Source: Streptococcus gordonii
GTDB taxonomy: Bacteria > Bacillota > Bacilli > Lactobacillales > Streptococcaceae
DNA: 64,000 nt
Assembly (NCBI RefSeq): GCF_001553855.1
Contig: NZ_LQWV01000023.1
Span: 62,001-126,000, forward strand
Direction of reading: 5' to 3'
Shown here: in pieces, positions 17,756-30,778 of the stretch
Layout of the letters: each line of letters opens with the position of its first letter
How positions within the stretch are numbered: position 1 is the first letter of the stretch
Translations under genes and position numbers: made by a program
The notes under the pieces: generated by a model
Database searches by the model: none
Seen by the model: the letters and a program-made list of their open reading frames with translations, nothing else
Told to the model about the DNA's origin: nothing

Positions 17756-20700
17756 ATGAAATTACTTTATACAGATATTCGCCATTCTTTGACCAAGGTT
17801 TTAGTGGCTGAGGCTGAGAGTTTGGTGGCGGCTGGTAAGCGAGTCTTTTATATTGCGCCAAATTCGCTTTCTTTTGAGAAGGAGCGGGCGGTTTTGGAGT
17901 GCCTGAAGAACAAGGCTTCCTTTGCCATTACGGTGACGCGCTTTGCCCAGATGGCTCGGTATTTTGTCCTCAATGATGTCCGAAAAGGGCAGAATTTGGA
18001 CGATATTGGTCTGGGAATGCTGATTTATCGGACCTTGACAGAGTTAGATGATGGAGAGCTTAAGGTCTATGGCAGGATTAAGAAGGATCCACAGTTTATC
18101 CAGCAACTGATGGATCTTTACCATGAACTGCAGACAGCCCAGATGTCCTTTGTGGATTTGGAATTTCTCGAGGAGCCTGAGAAGCGGGAGGATTTGGTCA
18201 AGATTTTTACTGCAGTGACTGCTGCTCTGAATAAGGGCGATTTTGATTCGTCTTCTCAGATTGCTGCTTTTGCCCAGCATATTCTGGCTGGTGATACAGA
18301 CGAGGAATTGGCAGATTTGGCCCTGGTCATCGATGGTTTTACTCGTTTTTCTGCCGAAGAGGAATACCTGGTCGGTCTCCTGCATCGAAAAGGCGTGGAG
18401 ATTGTTATTGGGACCTATGCTAGCCAAAAAGCCTACCGAGCAGCCTTTCGTGAGGGCAATCTCTATCAAGCTAGTGTGGACTTCCTGAGAAAGCTGGCCG
18501 AGGACTATCAGGTCAAGCCTGACTATATCCCTCATGCGGAAGCAGAAGATGCCTTTGGACAGATTTCCAAGATCTTGGAGAGTCGTTATGACTTTTCAGA
18601 ATCAACGGTGAGTCTGAGTGAGACAGATCGCTCGCGCCTTCAAATCTGGGCTACTATGAACCAGAAAGAAGAGCTGGAGTATGTGGCTAAGTCCATCCGG
18701 CAGCGAGTTCATGATGGTGTGCGTTATAAGGATATTCGTCTACTCTTGGGGGACGTGGAAGCCTACCAGCTTCAGCTTAAGACCATTTTTGACCAATATC
18801 AGATTCCTTACTATTTAGGGCGGAGCGAGTCAATGGCTCAGCATCCGCTGGTTCAGTTTGTTGAGTCCTTAGAGCGACTCAAGCGCTATAATTTCCAACT
18901 GGAAGACCTGCTCAACCTCTTAAAGACAGGACTCTATGGAGACTTGACTCAGGAAGAGCTGGATCATTTTGAGCAATATCTGCGCTTTGCGGACATTAAG
19001 GGAGCCGGCAAGCTAGCCAAGGATTTCACGGCTAATAGCCAAGGGAAATTTGACCTAGACCGTCTCAATCATATTCGCCGCCGGGTTATGACTCCGCTAC
19101 AAGACTTTTTCAAATCCCGCAGCCAGACGGCGTCGGGGCTCTTAGCTAAGTTTACGGAGTTCGTCCAAGCAGCCCGTTTGTCTGACAATTTGACAGCTCT
19201 GCTGCAGGAAGAAAGTCAGCAAGAACAGGAACGCCATGAGGAAGTCTGGAAGGCTTTCAGCCATGTCTTAGAGCAGTTTGCTCAGGTCTTTGCAGAAAGC
19301 AAGGTCAAACTGGATGATTTTCTAGCTTTGGTCCTCTCAGGAATGCTTTTGTCCAACTATCGGATGGTGCCGGCGACAGTAGATGTGGTTAAGGTTCAGT
19401 CTTATGACCTGATAGAACCTTTAGCAGCTCCTTACGTCTATGCAATCGGACTGACTCAAGAGCGTTTTCCGAAAATCGCGCAAAACAAGAGTTTGCTCAG
19501 TGATGAAGATCGGGCTCGACTTAATGAAGAGACGGATTCTCAGGCAGAACTGCAGATTGCTAGCTCAGAAAATCTCAAGAAGAATCGCTATACAGCTCTA
19601 TCACTGATGAATTCTGCCACCAAAGAGCTGGTCTTGTCTGCGCCAGCCTTGGTCAATGAAGTAGAGGACAGCATGTCGACCTATCTGCTGGAATTGACTG
19701 CAGCTCCGCTTTCCTTGCCTATCATTGTCAAAAAGCCTCAAGCTTCCAGTGATGATATTGGCAGCTACCGAGCTCTCTTGTCTCAAATCATCGAACTCCA
19801 CCAAGAGGAGATTGACCGAGAGTGGACAGCAGAGGAGCAAACTTTTTTGGCGGTGGCTGTGCGGGTTCTCCGCAAGAAGTTAGCAGCAGAAGGCATCAGC
19901 ATTCCGCAAATCAGCAAGGAACTGAAAACGGAGTCTCTGCAACCGGAAACTCTGCATGCCCTTTATCCAAAAGATCAGCCCCTCCGACTTTCAGTCTCTG
20001 CTCTAAGCGAATACTTTAAAAATCAATATGGCTATTTCATCAAATACGTTCTGGGATTACAGGAAGAATGGACCATCCATCCGGATGCTAGAAGCCACGG
20101 GAATTTTCTGCATCGAATTTTTGAAAAAGTACTTCAGGAGGATACTAGTCGAGACTTTGACCAACGACTAGAAGTGGCAATAGACGAAACCATGCGGGAG
20201 ACTGAATTTGAAAGTCTCTACAATGAATCTAGCGAGAGTCTCTTTACTCGTCAGTTGCTGCTAGATACAGCTAAGTCAACGAGCCAAGTTTTGGCCCAAT
20301 CAGCTGGGATTGAAACGATTGGGGAAGAAACAGTCTTTGGGAACAGTAAAGAGCCTTTCCTTATCTTGGAAGATGGCAGAGCTGTTAGTGTTCGAGGCAA
20401 GGTGGATAGAATTGACCGATTGCTAGCTGATGGGAGTCTGGGAGTCGTGGACTATAAGTCCAGCGAGACTAAGTTTAGCTATGAAAAATTTTTTAATGGT
20501 CTGAATTCTCAGCTTCCGACTTATCTAGCGGCTATCCAGGAACTCCAAGGTCAGCAGGAAGGTAGAGATCTTTTCGGTGCCATGTACTTGCAAATGACGG
20601 AGCCTATTGTCGCCCTTAAAGATACCAAAGAGTTAGGAGATGCAGTCAAGGAAGTTGCTAAAACCATGCAGTACAAGGGTCTCTTTTTAGCAGACAAGCT

Positions 20701-21037
20701 GGCCTCTTTGGGTCCTGTTTATGAAAAGAGCAAGGTTAATAGTCTCAGTCAAGAAGAACTGGCTGTTTTACTTGCTTATAATGAAATTCTCTATAAAAAA
20801 GTAGCTGAAGGTATTCTAGCTGGTCATTTTGAGGTTAATCCCTATACAGAAAATGGTCGGAATATAGCACCTTATGTCGATCAGTTTAAGGCTATTACAG
20901 GCTTTGAAGCCAATCGTCACCTAGGACAAGCCAGACAGTTAGATAAATTAGATTTGAGTAAATTTGAAAAATGTCCAGTTGGTGAGAAATTGCGCCAAGC
21001 ATGGATAGAAAAGATGAGGGAGGAGTTGAAAAAATGA
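17756..21037 (+). CDS. rexB: ATP-dependent nuclease subunit RexB
   Basis: A 1093-residue subunit of RexAB, the streptococcal equivalent of AddAB/RecBCD, which processes DNA double-strand ends for recombination and repair. The N-terminal half resembles an inactivated helicase. The C-terminal nuclease has [10 protein letters not shown] followed by [18 protein letters not shown], containing the D-Y-K catalytic residues of the PD-(D/E)XK fold. Length and order (rexB before rexA) are typical. The rexA ATG overlaps its stop (ATGA). Confidence 0.95.
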   Translation: MKLLYTDIRHSLTKVLVAEAESLVAAGKRVFYIAPNSLSFEKERAVLECLKNKASFAITVTRFAQMARYFVLNDVRKGQNLDDIGLGMLIYRTLTELDDGELKVYGRIKKDPQFIQQLMDLYHELQTAQMSFVDLEFLEEPEKREDLVKIFTAVTAALNKGDFDSSSQIAAFAQHILAGDTDEELADLALVIDGFTRFSAEEEYLVGLLHRKGVEIVIGTYASQKAYRAAFREGNLYQASVDFLRKLAEDYQVKPDYIPHAEAEDAFGQISKILESRYDFSESTVSLSETDRSRLQIWATMNQKEELEYVAKSIRQRVHDGVRYKDIRLLLGDVEAYQLQLKTIFDQYQIPYYLGRSESMAQHPLVQFVESLERLKRYNFQLEDLLNLLKTGLYGDLTQEELDHFEQYLRFADIKGAGKLAKDFTANSQGKFDLDRLNHIRRRVMTPLQDFFKSRSQTASGLLAKFTEFVQAARLSDNLTALLQEESQQEQERHEEVWKAFSHVLEQFAQVFAESKVKLDDFLALVLSGMLLSNYRMVPATVDVVKVQSYDLIEPLAAPYVYAIGLTQERFPKIAQNKSLLSDEDRARLNEETDSQAELQIASSENLKKNRYTALSLMNSATKELVLSAPALVNEVEDSMSTYLLELTAAPLSLPIIVKKPQASSDDIGSYRALLSQIIELHQEEIDREWTAEEQTFLAVAVRVLRKKLAAEGISIPQISKELKTESLQPETLHALYPKDQPLRLSVSALSEYFKNQYGYFIKYVLGLQEEWTIHPDARSHGNFLHRIFEKVLQEDTSRDFDQRLEVAIDETMRETEFESLYNESSESLFTRQLLLDTAKSTSQVLAQSAGIETIGEETVFGNSKEPFLILEDGRAVSVRGKVDRIDRLLADGSLGVVDYKSSETKFSYEKFFNGLNSQLPTYLAAIQELQGQQEGRDLFGAMYLQMTEPIVALKDTKELGDAVKEVAKTMQYKGLFLADKLASLGPVYEKSKVNSLSQEELAVLLAYNEILYKKVAEGILAGHFEVNPYTENGRNIAPYVDQFKAITGFEANRHLGQARQLDKLDLSKFEKCPVGEKLRQAWIEKMREELKK

Positions 21038-24000
21038 GGAAAAAGTCTTTTTTAAGTCCAGAAGAAATCAGTCAGCTACAGCATTCTGAAGCTACTTCAA
21101 GTAAAGAACAGAAACGAACTGCTGAGCAGATTGAGGCTATTTATTCCTCAGGTCAAAACATCCTAGTCTCTGCATCAGCTGGGTCAGGGAAAACCTTTGC
21201 CATGGTTCAGAGGATTATTGACCAGATCCTCCGTGGAGTATCCATTCAGGAACTCTTCATCTCAACCTTTACCGTAAAAGCGGCAGGAGAACTCAAGGAA
21301 CGTCTAGAAAAAGAGTTAAGTAAAGTCCTCAAAGAAAGTCAGGATGAAGAACTTAAACAGCACCTAGCCCAGCAGTTAGCTGCTATTGCCACAGCTGATA
21401 TTGGGACCATGGACTCTTTTACACAAAAGCTTCTCAACAAGTATGGCTATCTTCTAGGCTTGGCCCCTAATTTTCGTATTCTCCAGTCAGCTAGTGAGCA
21501 GACTATGCTACAAAATGAAGTCTTTCAGCAGCTTTTTGAGCAATATTATACTGGTGAGCAGAAGGAAATTTTTGAAAAGTTAGTCAAAAATTTCACGGGC
21601 AAGAAAAAGAACATCACTGGTTTTCGCCAGCAAGTCTACGCCATTTACCAGTTTCTCCAATCAACCAGCAATCCTCAGAGATGGTTGCAGGACTTTTTCC
21701 TTAAAGGCTATGAGGAGACAGATTTTTCGCGTGAGAGAGACAAAATTTTACAGCAAGTGAAAGGTGCTCTTTTTGACCTCGAAGATTTTTTCCGTTTTCA
21801 CTTGGATCACGAGGGACGTGAATTTGCGGGAGCTAAATACCAAGAAAATGTGTTGCTTGCGCTAGATAAATTGGGGAGTTTGCAGGAATCGTCCTCTGAG
21901 CAGGACTATTTCCGTGTCTTAAAAGACGTGGTTCTTCTATCACGGGCTAGCGGTGGCCGATCCTTGACCATCACTACTCGCAAGGAAGAATTAAAAGAGC
22001 TGGCTGATACCTTTAATCAAGGACGTAAAGAAAGAATCGAGCATTTGCGAGGTCTTGAGTCCAGCATCTATCAATTTGAGTTCCTTGAGAAGTACCAGGA
22101 TGATAGTCTACCTCTCTTAGATTTACTACGTGATTTCATGAGTGATTTTACTCAGACTTATCTAGAACGTAAAAAAACAGAGAATGCTTTTGAGTTCGGG
22201 GATATCAGCCATTTTGCGATACAGATTCTAGAGGACTTCCCACAGGTAAGAAGTTTTTATCAGGAGCGTTACCATGAGGTTATGGTTGATGAGTACCAGG
22301 ATACTAACCACACCCAGGAGCGAATGTTGGAGCTCTTATCTAACGGCCATAATCGTTTTATGGTGGGGGATATCAAACAATCTATCTATCGTTTTCGTCA
22401 AGCAGATCCCCAGATTTTCAATGATAAGTTTCGGCTTTATCAGGCAGATCCGAGCCAAGGGAAATTGATCGTTCTTAAGGAGAATTTCCGCAGTCATGTA
22501 GAAGTACTGGAAGCTACCAATGATGTCTTTAAGAGACTGATGGATGAGCAGGTCGGAGAAATCAACTATGATGAGACCCATTATTTGGTGGCGGGAAATC
22601 CGACGAAAGCATCACCTAATCCCAAAAATAGGGCTGAATTCCTCCTTTATGATTCGACGGTAGCAAGCGAGGAACTAATCGAGGAAAGTATCTCTGCTGG
22701 AGAAGTGTCTCTAGTTATTAAGGAAATCATTCGTCTGCATGAGGAAGAAGCGATTGCCTTTAAGGACATTACTCTTTTAACGCCTTCTCGGACTCGAAAT
22801 GATATAATCTTGGCTGAGTTTGCCAAGCACAATATCCCTCTTGTACCAGATGGAGGGGAAGACAATTACCTCCAGTCTGTCGAGGTCATGGTCATGCTGG
22901 ACACTTTGCGAACGATCAATAATCCCTTAAATGACTATGCCTTGACAGCACTACTCAAATCAGCAATGTTTGACTTTGGAGAAGATGAGCTGGCTCGAAT
23001 AGCGCTACAGAAAAGTCAGGAAAAATCGCAGGAAAATCTCTATGAGAAGTTAGAAAATGCCTTGACGAATCAAGGATTACATCCAGACTTAATCTTGCCA
23101 GACCTTAAAAAGAAGCTAGAGCTCTTTCAAAAGACGCTCTTATCATGGCGAACCTTTGCTAAAACTCATTCTCTGTACGATTTGATTTGGAAGATTTATC
23201 AAGACCGTTTTTATTATGACTATGTTGGTGCCTTGCCCAATGGAGCCCAGCGTCAAGCCAATCTCTATGCCCTATCACTCAGAGCTAATGACTACGAGAA
23301 ATCAAGTTTTAAAGGCCTGTCTCGATTCATTAGTATGATTGATAAGATTTTAGAGAACCAGCACGATTTGGCCAGCGTTCCCTATGCCGCACCACAAGAT
23401 GCGGTTCATCTGATGACAGTCCACAAGAGTAAGGGACTAGAGTTCAAGTATGTCTTTCTGCTTAATATGGACAAGGCTTTTAACCGCCAAGATACCAGTT
23501 CTAGCATTATCTTGAGTCGTAAAAATGGGATTGGGATTAAATATATCGCTGATGTAGAGGTTGAATATCCAGAAGAAGTGAAACCAAGATCAATCCGTTT
23601 GTCAATGGATACGCTACCCTACCAGCAAAATTTAGAAGAGATCAAGCTGGCTAGTCTTTCTGAGCAGATGCGCTTGCTTTATGTAGCCATGACGCGGGCT
23701 GAAACCAAGCTTTATCTGGTCGGCAAGGGCAGTCAAGAGGTTTTGGATAAGCGTCAGTGGGGCAAGAGCCAACAAGGGCGTTTGTCTGCCAGTCTGCGCA
23801 GCCAGCTCAGTAATTTCCAAGACTGGCTCTATGCCATTCAGGCTGTTTTTTCAGAAGATCACCTTGCTTTTGATTTGAGATTTGTCAGAGACGAAGATTT
23901 GACTACTGACAAGATTGGCCAGATTCACCATTCAAATCCCTTTGATGCGGATGATTTGACAGACAACCGTCAGTCTGAAGATATCGGCAGGGCTCTGGAT

Positions 24001-24684
24001 ATCTTAGAAAGTGTAGATCGATTAAATAGCCAATATCGCTCTGCCATTGAGCTACCTAGTGTGCGAACGCCAAGCCAAATTAAGAAGTTTTATGAGCCGA
24101 TTATAGATACGGAAGGCATGGATATCATGGATGAGCGAGTAGCATTTCGGCCTCAGCCTAACTTCGACTTACCTGATTTTGGCCGGAAAGCCAAGGTGAC
24201 CGGGGCTCAAGTCGGTAGTGCTGTTCATGAACTTATGCAAAGGATTCCATTAGATCAGAAGCCGGACATGTCGGTTTTAAAATCAAGTCTAAAACAGGTC
24301 CAAGCAGAAGAGTCTGTGAAAAAACAGATTGATCTCAACAAGATTGCAAGTTTCTTTGAGACTCAGCTTGGTGAAATCTTGCTAGCTAACTCAGATAAGT
24401 TGCATCGAGAAGCACCGTTTGCCATGCTTAAGAGGGACGAAATCAGCGATCAGGAATTTGTCGTTCGGGGGATTTTGGATGGCTACCTGCTCTTTGATGA
24501 TCGAATTATCCTTTTTGATTACAAGACGGATAAATACAAGGATTCGTCTGAGTTGATTGCTCGCTACCGTGGCCAGCTAGACTTATATGCTCAAGCTCTC
24601 AGCCGTTCTTATGGCATTTCGCAGATTGAAAAATATTTGATTCTGCTGGGTGGTGAGCAGTTGCAGGTAGTTCAGGTGGATTGA
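21034..24684 (+). CDS. rexA: ATP-dependent helicase/nuclease subunit RexA
   Basis: A 1216-residue UvrD-type helicase with a C-terminal nuclease. The start was set at 21034 ([11 protein letters not shown]), which overlaps the rexB stop by four bases and follows GAGGGAGGAG. Walker A is [10 protein letters not shown] at about residues 48-57. Later motifs include [33 protein letters not shown] and [10 protein letters not shown]. The nuclease motif [12 protein letters not shown] is near the C-terminus. It acts with RexB on broken DNA ends. Confidence 0.96.
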   Translation: MRKKSFLSPEEISQLQHSEATSSKEQKRTAEQIEAIYSSGQNILVSASAGSGKTFAMVQRIIDQILRGVSIQELFISTFTVKAAGELKERLEKELSKVLKESQDEELKQHLAQQLAAIATADIGTMDSFTQKLLNKYGYLLGLAPNFRILQSASEQTMLQNEVFQQLFEQYYTGEQKEIFEKLVKNFTGKKKNITGFRQQVYAIYQFLQSTSNPQRWLQDFFLKGYEETDFSRERDKILQQVKGALFDLEDFFRFHLDHEGREFAGAKYQENVLLALDKLGSLQESSSEQDYFRVLKDVVLLSRASGGRSLTITTRKEELKELADTFNQGRKERIEHLRGLESSIYQFEFLEKYQDDSLPLLDLLRDFMSDFTQTYLERKKTENAFEFGDISHFAIQILEDFPQVRSFYQERYHEVMVDEYQDTNHTQERMLELLSNGHNRFMVGDIKQSIYRFRQADPQIFNDKFRLYQADPSQGKLIVLKENFRSHVEVLEATNDVFKRLMDEQVGEINYDETHYLVAGNPTKASPNPKNRAEFLLYDSTVASEELIEESISAGEVSLVIKEIIRLHEEEAIAFKDITLLTPSRTRNDIILAEFAKHNIPLVPDGGEDNYLQSVEVMVMLDTLRTINNPLNDYALTALLKSAMFDFGEDELARIALQKSQEKSQENLYEKLENALTNQGLHPDLILPDLKKKLELFQKTLLSWRTFAKTHSLYDLIWKIYQDRFYYDYVGALPNGAQRQANLYALSLRANDYEKSSFKGLSRFISMIDKILENQHDLASVPYAAPQDAVHLMTVHKSKGLEFKYVFLLNMDKAFNRQDTSSSIILSRKNGIGIKYIADVEVEYPEEVKPRSIRLSMDTLPYQQNLEEIKLASLSEQMRLLYVAMTRAETKLYLVGKGSQEVLDKRQWGKSQQGRLSASLRSQLSNFQDWLYAIQAVFSEDHLAFDLRFVRDEDLTTDKIGQIHHSNPFDADDLTDNRQSEDIGRALDILESVDRLNSQYRSAIELPSVRTPSQIKKFYEPIIDTEGMDIMDERVAFRPQPNFDLPDFGRKAKVTGAQVGSAVHELMQRIPLDQKPDMSVLKSSLKQVQAEESVKKQIDLNKIASFFETQLGEILLANSDKLHREAPFAMLKRDEISDQEFVVRGILDGYLLFDDRIILFDYKTDKYKDSSELIARYRGQLDLYAQALSRSYGISQIEKYLILLGGEQLQVVQVD

Positions 24685-24713
24685 TTGGTTGAATTCAGAA
24701 AGGAATAAATTAG

Positions 24714-25019
24714 ATGGAGCAGTTAGAACGCATTCAAAAAATGGAAGGCCATTTGAATAAATATGCTCAAGTCCTAGCAGATGCTCAGAAAGCTCTAGAA
24801 CAACTGGAGCAAAGTCAAACAGAATATATTCAGCTGAGGGACTACTATACGGGTCAGGGTTTTTTTGATGATCTAGAATACTCAAATAGTCCGGAATTCC
24901 CTGAAAATATAGCTTGTGGCGTCTTAAGTGAAGATGCTGTCTATGACCTAATGGGGGAGCATTTTGAAACAGCGATTAGTCTGCTGGATTTGTCCAGTGC
25001 CATGCTAAAAGAACGATAA
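24714..25019 (+). CDS. DUF4298-type small protein
   Basis: A 101-residue soluble protein made mainly of helix. The N-terminus 'MEQLERIQKMEGHLNKYAQV' and the central segment 'YIQLRDYYTGQGFFDDLE', followed by LSEDAVYDLM, resemble the DUF4298 family of streptococci and relatives. No function is known. It lies 29 bases after rexA with its own AAAGGA ribosome site, so it is probably the last gene of the rexBA message. Confidence 0.75.
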   Translation: MEQLERIQKMEGHLNKYAQVLADAQKALEQLEQSQTEYIQLRDYYTGQGFFDDLEYSNSPEFPENIACGVLSEDAVYDLMGEHFETAISLLDLSSAMLKER

Positions 25020-25064
25020 TATGTTTTAAAAATACAAATAAAATTAATAATTTTCATTTTTCTC

Positions 25065-25093
25065 TTGCTTTTTATTTAAAATTCATGTAGAAT
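25065..25093 (+). promoter_or_regulatory. his operon promoter
   Basis: TTGCTT (25065-25070), a 17-base spacer and TAGAAT (25088-25093). The transcript would start near 25100, just before the T-box leader. Confidence 0.7.
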
Positions 25094-25099
25094 ATTCAA

Positions 25100-25365
25100 C
25101 AATAAATTGAAAGCGATGAGAGAAAAAGTCTAAGACAAGAAACAGAGAGTGCCTAATGGTGAGACGGTATGCAATCCTTAGACGACACATTCTTGAGTGT
25201 GGATGTGAAATCTGTCAGTAGACGGAGACTAGTGTCCGACGGCTGATTACCGTTATCAATCTGGAGTCTCGTACTCCCAGAGGGTCCTCAGGCGACTGAG
25301 GACCGAATAAAGGTGGAACCGCGTGTCAACGTCCTTGCAAAGTTTTTTTGCGAGGGCTTTTTATT
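25100..25365 (+). promoter_or_regulatory. T-box riboswitch (histidine) with terminator
   Basis: The conserved T-box sequence AGGTGGAACCGCG is at 25311-25323. Stem I features are visible: the GATGAGAGA entry, the helix GTCTAAG/CTTAGAC, an AGAGAGT bulge and the GGTGAGACGG apical segment. Just after the 3' helix strand is GA-CAC-A (CAC at 25186-25188), a His codon followed by a purine, as required of a specifier. The terminator GTCCTTGCAAA/TTTGCGAGGGC plus T-run is at 25331-25364. Uncharged tRNA-His would stabilise the antiterminator and let the his genes be read. Confidence 0.9.
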
Positions 25366-25490
25366 ATATTTAAATCAGAAGATTCCCCTATTTTCCTTTA
25401 GCAAAGCGGTAAATTTCGTCTTTCATTTATTAGAAGTTCTAAAAGATCGTCAGAGTCAGATAATGGCTAGTGTGAAAGAGAGGTGGCAAG

Positions 25491-26549
25491 ATGGTTAAGC
25501 TAAAAGGTCTCAGGCAGATCAATCCCTATGTAGCAGGGCAGCAGCCCAATGAGCGAGACATGATTAAGCTCAATACCAATGAAAATGCTTATGGACCGAG
25601 TCCTAAGGTGGCAGAGGCCCTGCAGAACTTTGATGCCCAGGAGTTGCGCAAATATTCCAGTTTGGACCAGGCGGAGCTCTGTCAGGCTTTGGCGACAAAC
25701 TTGGGTGTATCACCCGATCAGCTCATTATTGGTAATGGGAGTGACGACATCTTGTCCATGGCTTTCCTGGCTTTCTTTAACAGCGGCGAGTCGGTCTTAT
25801 TTCCGGACTTGACCTATGGTTTTTACAAGGTCTGGGCCGACCTCTACCATGTGCCTTTTCGAGAAATCCCACTGACAGATGGTTTTGAGGTCCATCCGTC
25901 AGATTATTTTGGAGACAATGGCGGCATTATCCTAGCCAATCCCAATGCTCCGACGGGGATTTATCTGCCGCTAGATCAGTTGGAGGAAATTCTGGCGTCC
26001 AATCAGGATGTGGTAGTGGTGGTGGATGAGGCCTATATTCACTTTGGCGGTCAATCTGCCCTGCCTCTGCTAGACATCTATCCCAACCTCTTTATCACAC
26101 GGACCTTTTCCAAGGATGCGGCCTTGGCTGGTCTGCGGGTAGGCTATGGCATCGGCCATCCAGACTTAATAGCTGTCATGAAAGCTGTTAAGGACTCCAT
26201 CAATCCTTACTCAGTGGATATGTTAGCAGAGCGCTTAGCCCTTGCGGCAGTGGAAGATTGGGATTATTATTTGGAGACCGGTAGAGTCATTCAAGATACC
26301 CGAGATTGGTTTGCTGGAGAATTGGCTGCGCTGGATTTCCAAGTCCTGCCCAGTCAGACTAACTTTGTCCTAGCTCAGCCTAGTGGAATTTCTGCAGCAG
26401 AGCTTTTCCAGCAGCTAGAGGAGCGTCGGATTTATGTGCGGTATTTTCCAAAAGCAGAACGAATCAAAGACTTCCTGCGCATCTCTATCGGACGGCGAGA
26501 GGAGATGGAAACAGTCCTGGCAGCTATCAAGGGAATTTGCAGCTGCTGA
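25491..26549 (+). CDS. hisC: Histidinol-phosphate aminotransferase
   Basis: A 352-residue PLP-dependent class I/II aminotransferase that makes L-histidinol phosphate from imidazole-acetol phosphate. Landmarks are [37 protein letters not shown] and the PLP lysine Lys208 in [15 protein letters not shown]. It is the first gene after the T-box, with GAGAGGTGG upstream. Local G+C and the use of CTG and GCC codons are clearly higher than in nearby non-his genes. Confidence 0.95.
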   Translation: MVKLKGLRQINPYVAGQQPNERDMIKLNTNENAYGPSPKVAEALQNFDAQELRKYSSLDQAELCQALATNLGVSPDQLIIGNGSDDILSMAFLAFFNSGESVLFPDLTYGFYKVWADLYHVPFREIPLTDGFEVHPSDYFGDNGGIILANPNAPTGIYLPLDQLEEILASNQDVVVVVDEAYIHFGGQSALPLLDIYPNLFITRTFSKDAALAGLRVGYGIGHPDLIAVMKAVKDSINPYSVDMLAERLALAAVEDWDYYLETGRVIQDTRDWFAGELAALDFQVLPSQTNFVLAQPSGISAAELFQQLEERRIYVRYFPKAERIKDFLRISIGRREEMETVLAAIKGICSC

Positions 26550-26604
26550 GAGTTTGACTCAAAGCCAGCCAGTGTAAGAATAGAGTAAGAAAGGAAAGCA
26601 GCCT

Positions 26605-27594
26605 ATGAATAAAATTACCCTTCCGATTGGCATGCATGACAAGCTTTTCAAGAGGGCGCGTGTGACCTACGAGATTGAGCGGGACATCAGTGATTTCCTG
26701 ATGGCTCAGGGTTTCAATCGGATTGACACGCCGACTTTGGAGCACTTCGAGGTCTTCAGTGACCATGTGGAGCCCCATCATTATCATCTTTTCGATAAAA
26801 AAGGCGAGTTATTGGTACTGCGGCCTGATGTGACCAGCCAGATTGGTCGGGTTATTGCTTCGACTAGGGTGCATACGCCGACCAAGTTTTCCTATTCGGG
26901 CAAGGTCTTTCACTATCAAGAAGAGCTGCGTGGTCTTGCCAACGAGCTCAGTCAAGCTGGTATTGAGATTATCGGCTATCCAGCTCGCGAGGCGGTGCTT
27001 GAGGCTATCAAGACAGCCAAGCAGTCGCTGGATTTGGCGCAGGTTAAGTCTTATCAGTTTGAGTTTTCCCATGCAGCAATCCTGCAGACAATTCTAGAGA
27101 GTCTGGCCTTGGATTCGAAGGAGGAGGCCCAGCTACTAGATTATATTCGCAAGAAAAATCGGACGGGAATCTTTGAATTCACCCAGACCAGATCGAGTGA
27201 ATTTGATGATTTTTTACAAGAACTTCCCTATTTGTTTGGACCTAGCCAACAGGTCTTAGTTAGGGCTAGAGAGATAGTTGACAACGAGCGGATATTGACG
27301 GCTCTAGATGATGTGGAGCAGGTTTTGCAGAGTCTGTCAGACTTGCTAGATCAGACAATCATGGACTTGGGTCAGGTAGCGACCATGCCTTACTATACTG
27401 GATTGACCTTCAAGGTCTTTGGCGACCGAGTGCCAGATGCTTTTCTGTCTGGTGGTCGCTATGACCAACTTTTCAAGCGCTTTGGGGCAGCAGAGCTGAC
27501 AGCTATTGGCTGGTCCTTAGACATTGACAGTGTCTATCAGGCCATTCATGATGACCTACCATACGAGGGCGGAAAGGAAGGTGATGGCAGATGA
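26605..27594 (+). CDS. hisZ: ATP phosphoribosyltransferase regulatory subunit HisZ
   Basis: A 329-residue paralogue of histidyl-tRNA synthetase that lacks the anticodon domain. It forms a complex with the short HisG to make the active first enzyme of the pathway. HisRS-like motifs are seen in [33 protein letters not shown] and the late [13 protein letters not shown]. It has an AAAGGAAAG ribosome site and overlaps hisG by four bases (ATGA). Confidence 0.92.
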   Translation: MNKITLPIGMHDKLFKRARVTYEIERDISDFLMAQGFNRIDTPTLEHFEVFSDHVEPHHYHLFDKKGELLVLRPDVTSQIGRVIASTRVHTPTKFSYSGKVFHYQEELRGLANELSQAGIEIIGYPAREAVLEAIKTAKQSLDLAQVKSYQFEFSHAAILQTILESLALDSKEEAQLLDYIRKKNRTGIFEFTQTRSSEFDDFLQELPYLFGPSQQVLVRAREIVDNERILTALDDVEQVLQSLSDLLDQTIMDLGQVATMPYYTGLTFKVFGDRVPDAFLSGGRYDQLFKRFGAAELTAIGWSLDIDSVYQAIHDDLPYEGGKEGDGR

Positions 27595-28235
27595 GTCAGA
27601 TTACCATTGCCTTGACTAAAGGGCGAATTGAGGAAGATACGGTCAAGCTCTTGACCCAGGCTGGCTTTGATATGTCCTTCATGGCAGACAAGGGGCGCAG
27701 CTTGATTTTTGAAAGTCCAGACAGTCGTTTTCGCTTTCTCTTGGTCAAGGGGCCTGACGTGACGACCTATGTGCGCCACGGAGTCGCTGATTTGGGTATT
27801 GTCGGCAAGGATATTCTCTTTGAGCATCCGACTGGCTATCTGGAGCTGCTGGATCTGAACTTTGGGCTTTGTAAATTCTCACTGGCCTCGGTGCCCAGCT
27901 ATGACCCTCATGATCACAAGCGCAAGCGGATTGCGACCAAGTATCCGACAGTGGCGACTGATTATTTTAATCAAAAGGGGGAAGATGTAGAAATCATATC
28001 CATCCAAGGCAGCGTGGAGATTTCACCGGTGCTGGGTCTGGCGGATGCCATTGTCGACATTGTTGAGACAGGGCATACCCTGTCAGCTAACGGCCTGCTG
28101 GTTTTTGAAGACATTTGTCGGGTGTCGGCCCGGCTCATTGCTAATCAGGCTTCCCTGAAAAATAACCCGGATATCATGCCTTTTGTGGCAAAGATTGAAT
28201 CCCTAGTAGGAAGAAGAGAGGTGGCTTTTAAATGA
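27591..28235 (+). CDS. hisG: ATP phosphoribosyltransferase, short form
   Basis: A 214-residue catalytic subunit that joins ATP and PRPP in the first committed step of histidine synthesis. The start [10 protein letters not shown], the segment [11 protein letters not shown] and the P-loop region [23 protein letters not shown] are diagnostic. The short form lacks the C-terminal regulatory domain and needs HisZ, which is encoded just upstream. It overlaps both neighbours by four bases. Confidence 0.96.
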   Translation: MSQITIALTKGRIEEDTVKLLTQAGFDMSFMADKGRSLIFESPDSRFRFLLVKGPDVTTYVRHGVADLGIVGKDILFEHPTGYLELLDLNFGLCKFSLASVPSYDPHDHKRKRIATKYPTVATDYFNQKGEDVEIISIQGSVEISPVLGLADAIVDIVETGHTLSANGLLVFEDICRVSARLIANQASLKNNPDIMPFVAKIESLVGRREVAFK

Positions 28236-29524
28236 CAATTATCAAACGTTTAAGCGGAAGTAACGAAGAAATTTCACGGATTTTATACGAAGAGCAGCTG
28301 CAGCTTAGTCAGCAGAACTTAGATGTGGAAGAAGCAGTGGCTGAGATTATAGAAAGAGTCAAACGAGACGGTGACCAAGCTTTGAGAGACTATACCAAGC
28401 TCTTTGACAAGGTTGAGGTGACAGACTTTGAGATTGGGCAGGAGCTAATCGACCAGGCTTTCGAGGAGATTGACCCAGAGGTCTTGGTCGCACTGAAAAA
28501 TGCCCAAGCTAATATCGAATCCTACCACCGCCAGCAGTTGGAGACTGGTTTTGAGGACAGTCCCAGTGAGGGCGTTATCCGTGGTCAGTTGATTCGGCCG
28601 ATTGAGCGGGTCGGCACCTATGTACCTGGCGGCACCGCAGCCTATCCATCTTCCGTCCTCATGAATGTTATCCCCGCCAAGATTGCCGGTGTCAAGGAAA
28701 TCATCATGATTACACCACCCCAAGAGCACTTTACCCCAGCGATTTTGGTCGCTGCCAAGCTTGCTGGTGTGGATCGAATTTTCCAAATTGGCGGAGCCCA
28801 AGGTGTAGCAGCCCTGGCTTATGGAACTGAGACCATACCCAAGGTGGATAAGATAACTGGACCGGGTAATATCTTTGTGGCTACAGCCAAGAAGATGGTT
28901 TATGGTGTCGTGGGAATTGACATGATTGCTGGTCCTTCGGAGATTGGAGTCATTGCGGATCGTTCAGCCAGTCCAGTCTATGTGGCGGCCGACCTTCTGT
29001 CGCAAGCTGAGCACGACAAGCTGGCTCGGGCTATTCTGGTGACCGACTCGGAATTGTTAGCGGACCAAGTCGAAGCAGAGCTGGACAGACAGCTGAAAGA
29101 GCTGCCGCGGGAGGAAATCGCGCGTGCTTCGATTGAGAATAATGGCCGCATTATCCTTGCGCCTTCTAAGGAAGCTATGTTTGAGCTCATGAATCAGGTG
29201 GCACCGGAGCATTTGGAAATTGCCATGGATGATGCTTACAGCTATCTGGATCAGGTTGAAAATGCTGGCTCTGTCTTTCTGGGACACTATACCAGTGAGC
29301 CAATTGGTGACTACTATGCGGGAGCCAATCACGTTTTGCCGACCACTAGCACCAGCCGTTTTTCATCAGCTCTGGGTGTCTATGACTTCATCAAGCGCAT
29401 CCAGTACACCCAGTACAGCCGTGCTGCTGTAGGGGCGGCTGACAAAGATATTACCAGTCTGGCCTATGCAGAAGGCCTGCAGGGTCATGCTAAGGCCATA
29501 GAAGCCCGCAGACAGGAAAAATAG
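28232..29524 (+). CDS. hisD: Histidinol dehydrogenase
   Basis: A 430-residue zinc enzyme that oxidises histidinol to histidine in two steps. Family motifs include [28 protein letters not shown], the signature [14 protein letters not shown] followed by DLLSQAEHD, and [11 protein letters not shown] with the catalytic histidine. The ATG overlaps the hisG stop, so translation is coupled. Confidence 0.97.
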   Translation: MTIIKRLSGSNEEISRILYEEQLQLSQQNLDVEEAVAEIIERVKRDGDQALRDYTKLFDKVEVTDFEIGQELIDQAFEEIDPEVLVALKNAQANIESYHRQQLETGFEDSPSEGVIRGQLIRPIERVGTYVPGGTAAYPSSVLMNVIPAKIAGVKEIIMITPPQEHFTPAILVAAKLAGVDRIFQIGGAQGVAALAYGTETIPKVDKITGPGNIFVATAKKMVYGVVGIDMIAGPSEIGVIADRSASPVYVAADLLSQAEHDKLARAILVTDSELLADQVEAELDRQLKELPREEIARASIENNGRIILAPSKEAMFELMNQVAPEHLEIAMDDAYSYLDQVENAGSVFLGHYTSEPIGDYYAGANHVLPTTSTSRFSSALGVYDFIKRIQYTQYSRAAVGAADKDITSLAYAEGLQGHAKAIEARRQEK

Positions 29525-29535
29525 AAGGAGTTACC

Positions 29536-30120
29536 ATGAGACAAGCTGAAATCAAGCGTAAAACACAGGAGACCGATATTGAACTGGCTGTCAATCTGGA
29601 CCAACAGGAGCCGGTAGCTATTGAGACTGGTGTCGGATTCTTTGACCACATGTTGACCCTTTTTGCCCGCCATAGTCGAATTTCTCTGACGGTCAAGGCT
29701 GAAGGCGACCTTTGGGTGGACAGCCATCATACGGTTGAGGATGTAGGCATCGTGCTGGGACAGGCTCTGCGTCAGGCCTTGGGAGACAAGACTGGTATCA
29801 ATCGTTACGGCACTAGCTTTGTGCCTATGGATGAAACGCTGGGTATGGCCAGCCTGGACCTATCCGGTCGCTCCTATCTGGTCTTTGAGGCGGATTTTGA
29901 CAATCCCAAACTCGGGAATTTTGACACCGAGCTGGTAGAGGAATTTTTCCAAGCCCTAGCTTTTAATCTGCAGATGAATCTGCACCTGAAAATCCTTCAT
30001 GGCAAGAACAGTCACCACAAGGCGGAAAGTCTCTTTAAAGCGACTGGACGAGCTCTACGGGAGGCTATTACGATCAATCCAGAGATTCATGGAGTCAACT
30101 CCACCAAGGGCTTGCTCTAG
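29536..30120 (+). CDS. hisB: Imidazoleglycerol-phosphate dehydratase
   Basis: A 194-residue single-function HisB without the phosphatase domain of enteric bacteria. Metal-binding repeats are seen in [25 protein letters not shown] and the late [13 protein letters not shown]. It dehydrates imidazoleglycerol phosphate to imidazole-acetol phosphate. The ribosome site AGAAGGAG lies just upstream. The missing phosphatase activity is supplied by hisK at the end of the cluster. Confidence 0.97.
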   Translation: MRQAEIKRKTQETDIELAVNLDQQEPVAIETGVGFFDHMLTLFARHSRISLTVKAEGDLWVDSHHTVEDVGIVLGQALRQALGDKTGINRYGTSFVPMDETLGMASLDLSGRSYLVFEADFDNPKLGNFDTELVEEFFQALAFNLQMNLHLKILHGKNSHHKAESLFKATGRALREAITINPEIHGVNSTKGLL

Positions 30121-30154
30121 CCTGACCTTCTGAGTGAAAGGAGTTGATGTAGAG

Positions 30155-30778
30155 ATGATGATTGTTATTGATTATGACGCGGGAAATACTGCCAATGTCC
30201 TCCGCGCTCTGGCTCAGGTCGGAGTAGCAGCGCGTCTGTCAGCTGATCCGCAGGAAATTTTAGCTGCCGATGGCTTGATTTTACCAGGTGTCGGTGCTTT
30301 TCCTGCGGCTATGCAGGAGTTGGAAAGGCGAGGGCTGGTCTCCTTTATCCAGCAGGCTGTGGCTGATGGAAAGCCTCTCTTGGGGATTTGCTTAGGTATG
30401 CAGCTCCTGCTGGAGTCGGGATTGGAGAATGGTCAAAGCTCTGGACTGGGCTTGATTCCCGGTGTTTGCCGCCGGATTCCGGATCAGGCTGGTCTGCCTG
30501 TGCCTCACATGGGCTGGAATAACTTACAGGTCCAGCAGTCGTCTGCATTGACAGCTGATCTTGAGGGCCAGTCAGTCTATTTCGTCCATAGCTACTATAC
30601 GGATGTTCCGGAGGAGTACTTGGATGTGACGGCTGATTATGGGCTGCCTATCCCAGCCATGATTCATAGAGGCTCGGTCTTTGGCTGTCAGTTTCACCCA
30701 GAAAAGTCAGGTGCTGTAGGCCTCGGTATCCTAGAAAAGTTTAAGGAGTATGTCTATGAAAATACTGCCCGCTATTGA
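30155..30778 (+). CDS. hisH: Imidazole glycerol phosphate synthase, glutaminase subunit
   Basis: A 207-residue class I glutamine amidotransferase that feeds ammonia to HisF. It has [10 protein letters not shown] at the start, the nucleophile Cys in GICLGMQLL and the catalytic His-Glu in CQFHPEKSG. The ATG at 30155 (MMIVIDYD) was preferred over a GTG at 30134 because AAAGGAG lies 11 bases ahead; the next codon is also ATG and could be used. The gene overlaps hisA by 23 bases. Confidence 0.94.
   Translation: MMIVIDYDAGNTANVLRALAQVGVAARLSADPQEILAADGLILPGVGAFPAAMQELERRGLVSFIQQAVADGKPLLGICLGMQLLLESGLENGQSSGLGLIPGVCRRIPDQAGLPVPHMGWNNLQVQQSSALTADLEGQSVYFVHSYYTDVPEEYLDVTADYGLPIPAMIHRGSVFGCQFHPEKSGAVGLGILEKFKEYVYENTARY

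Larger units (their letters stand above)
25020..25490 (+). other. Leader region of the histidine operon
   Basis: About 470 non-coding bases. It is A+T-rich to 25064, then holds the his promoter, the T-box element and its terminator. The last 125 bases (25365-25490) carry only the ribosome site GAGAGGTGG for hisC. Confidence 0.85.
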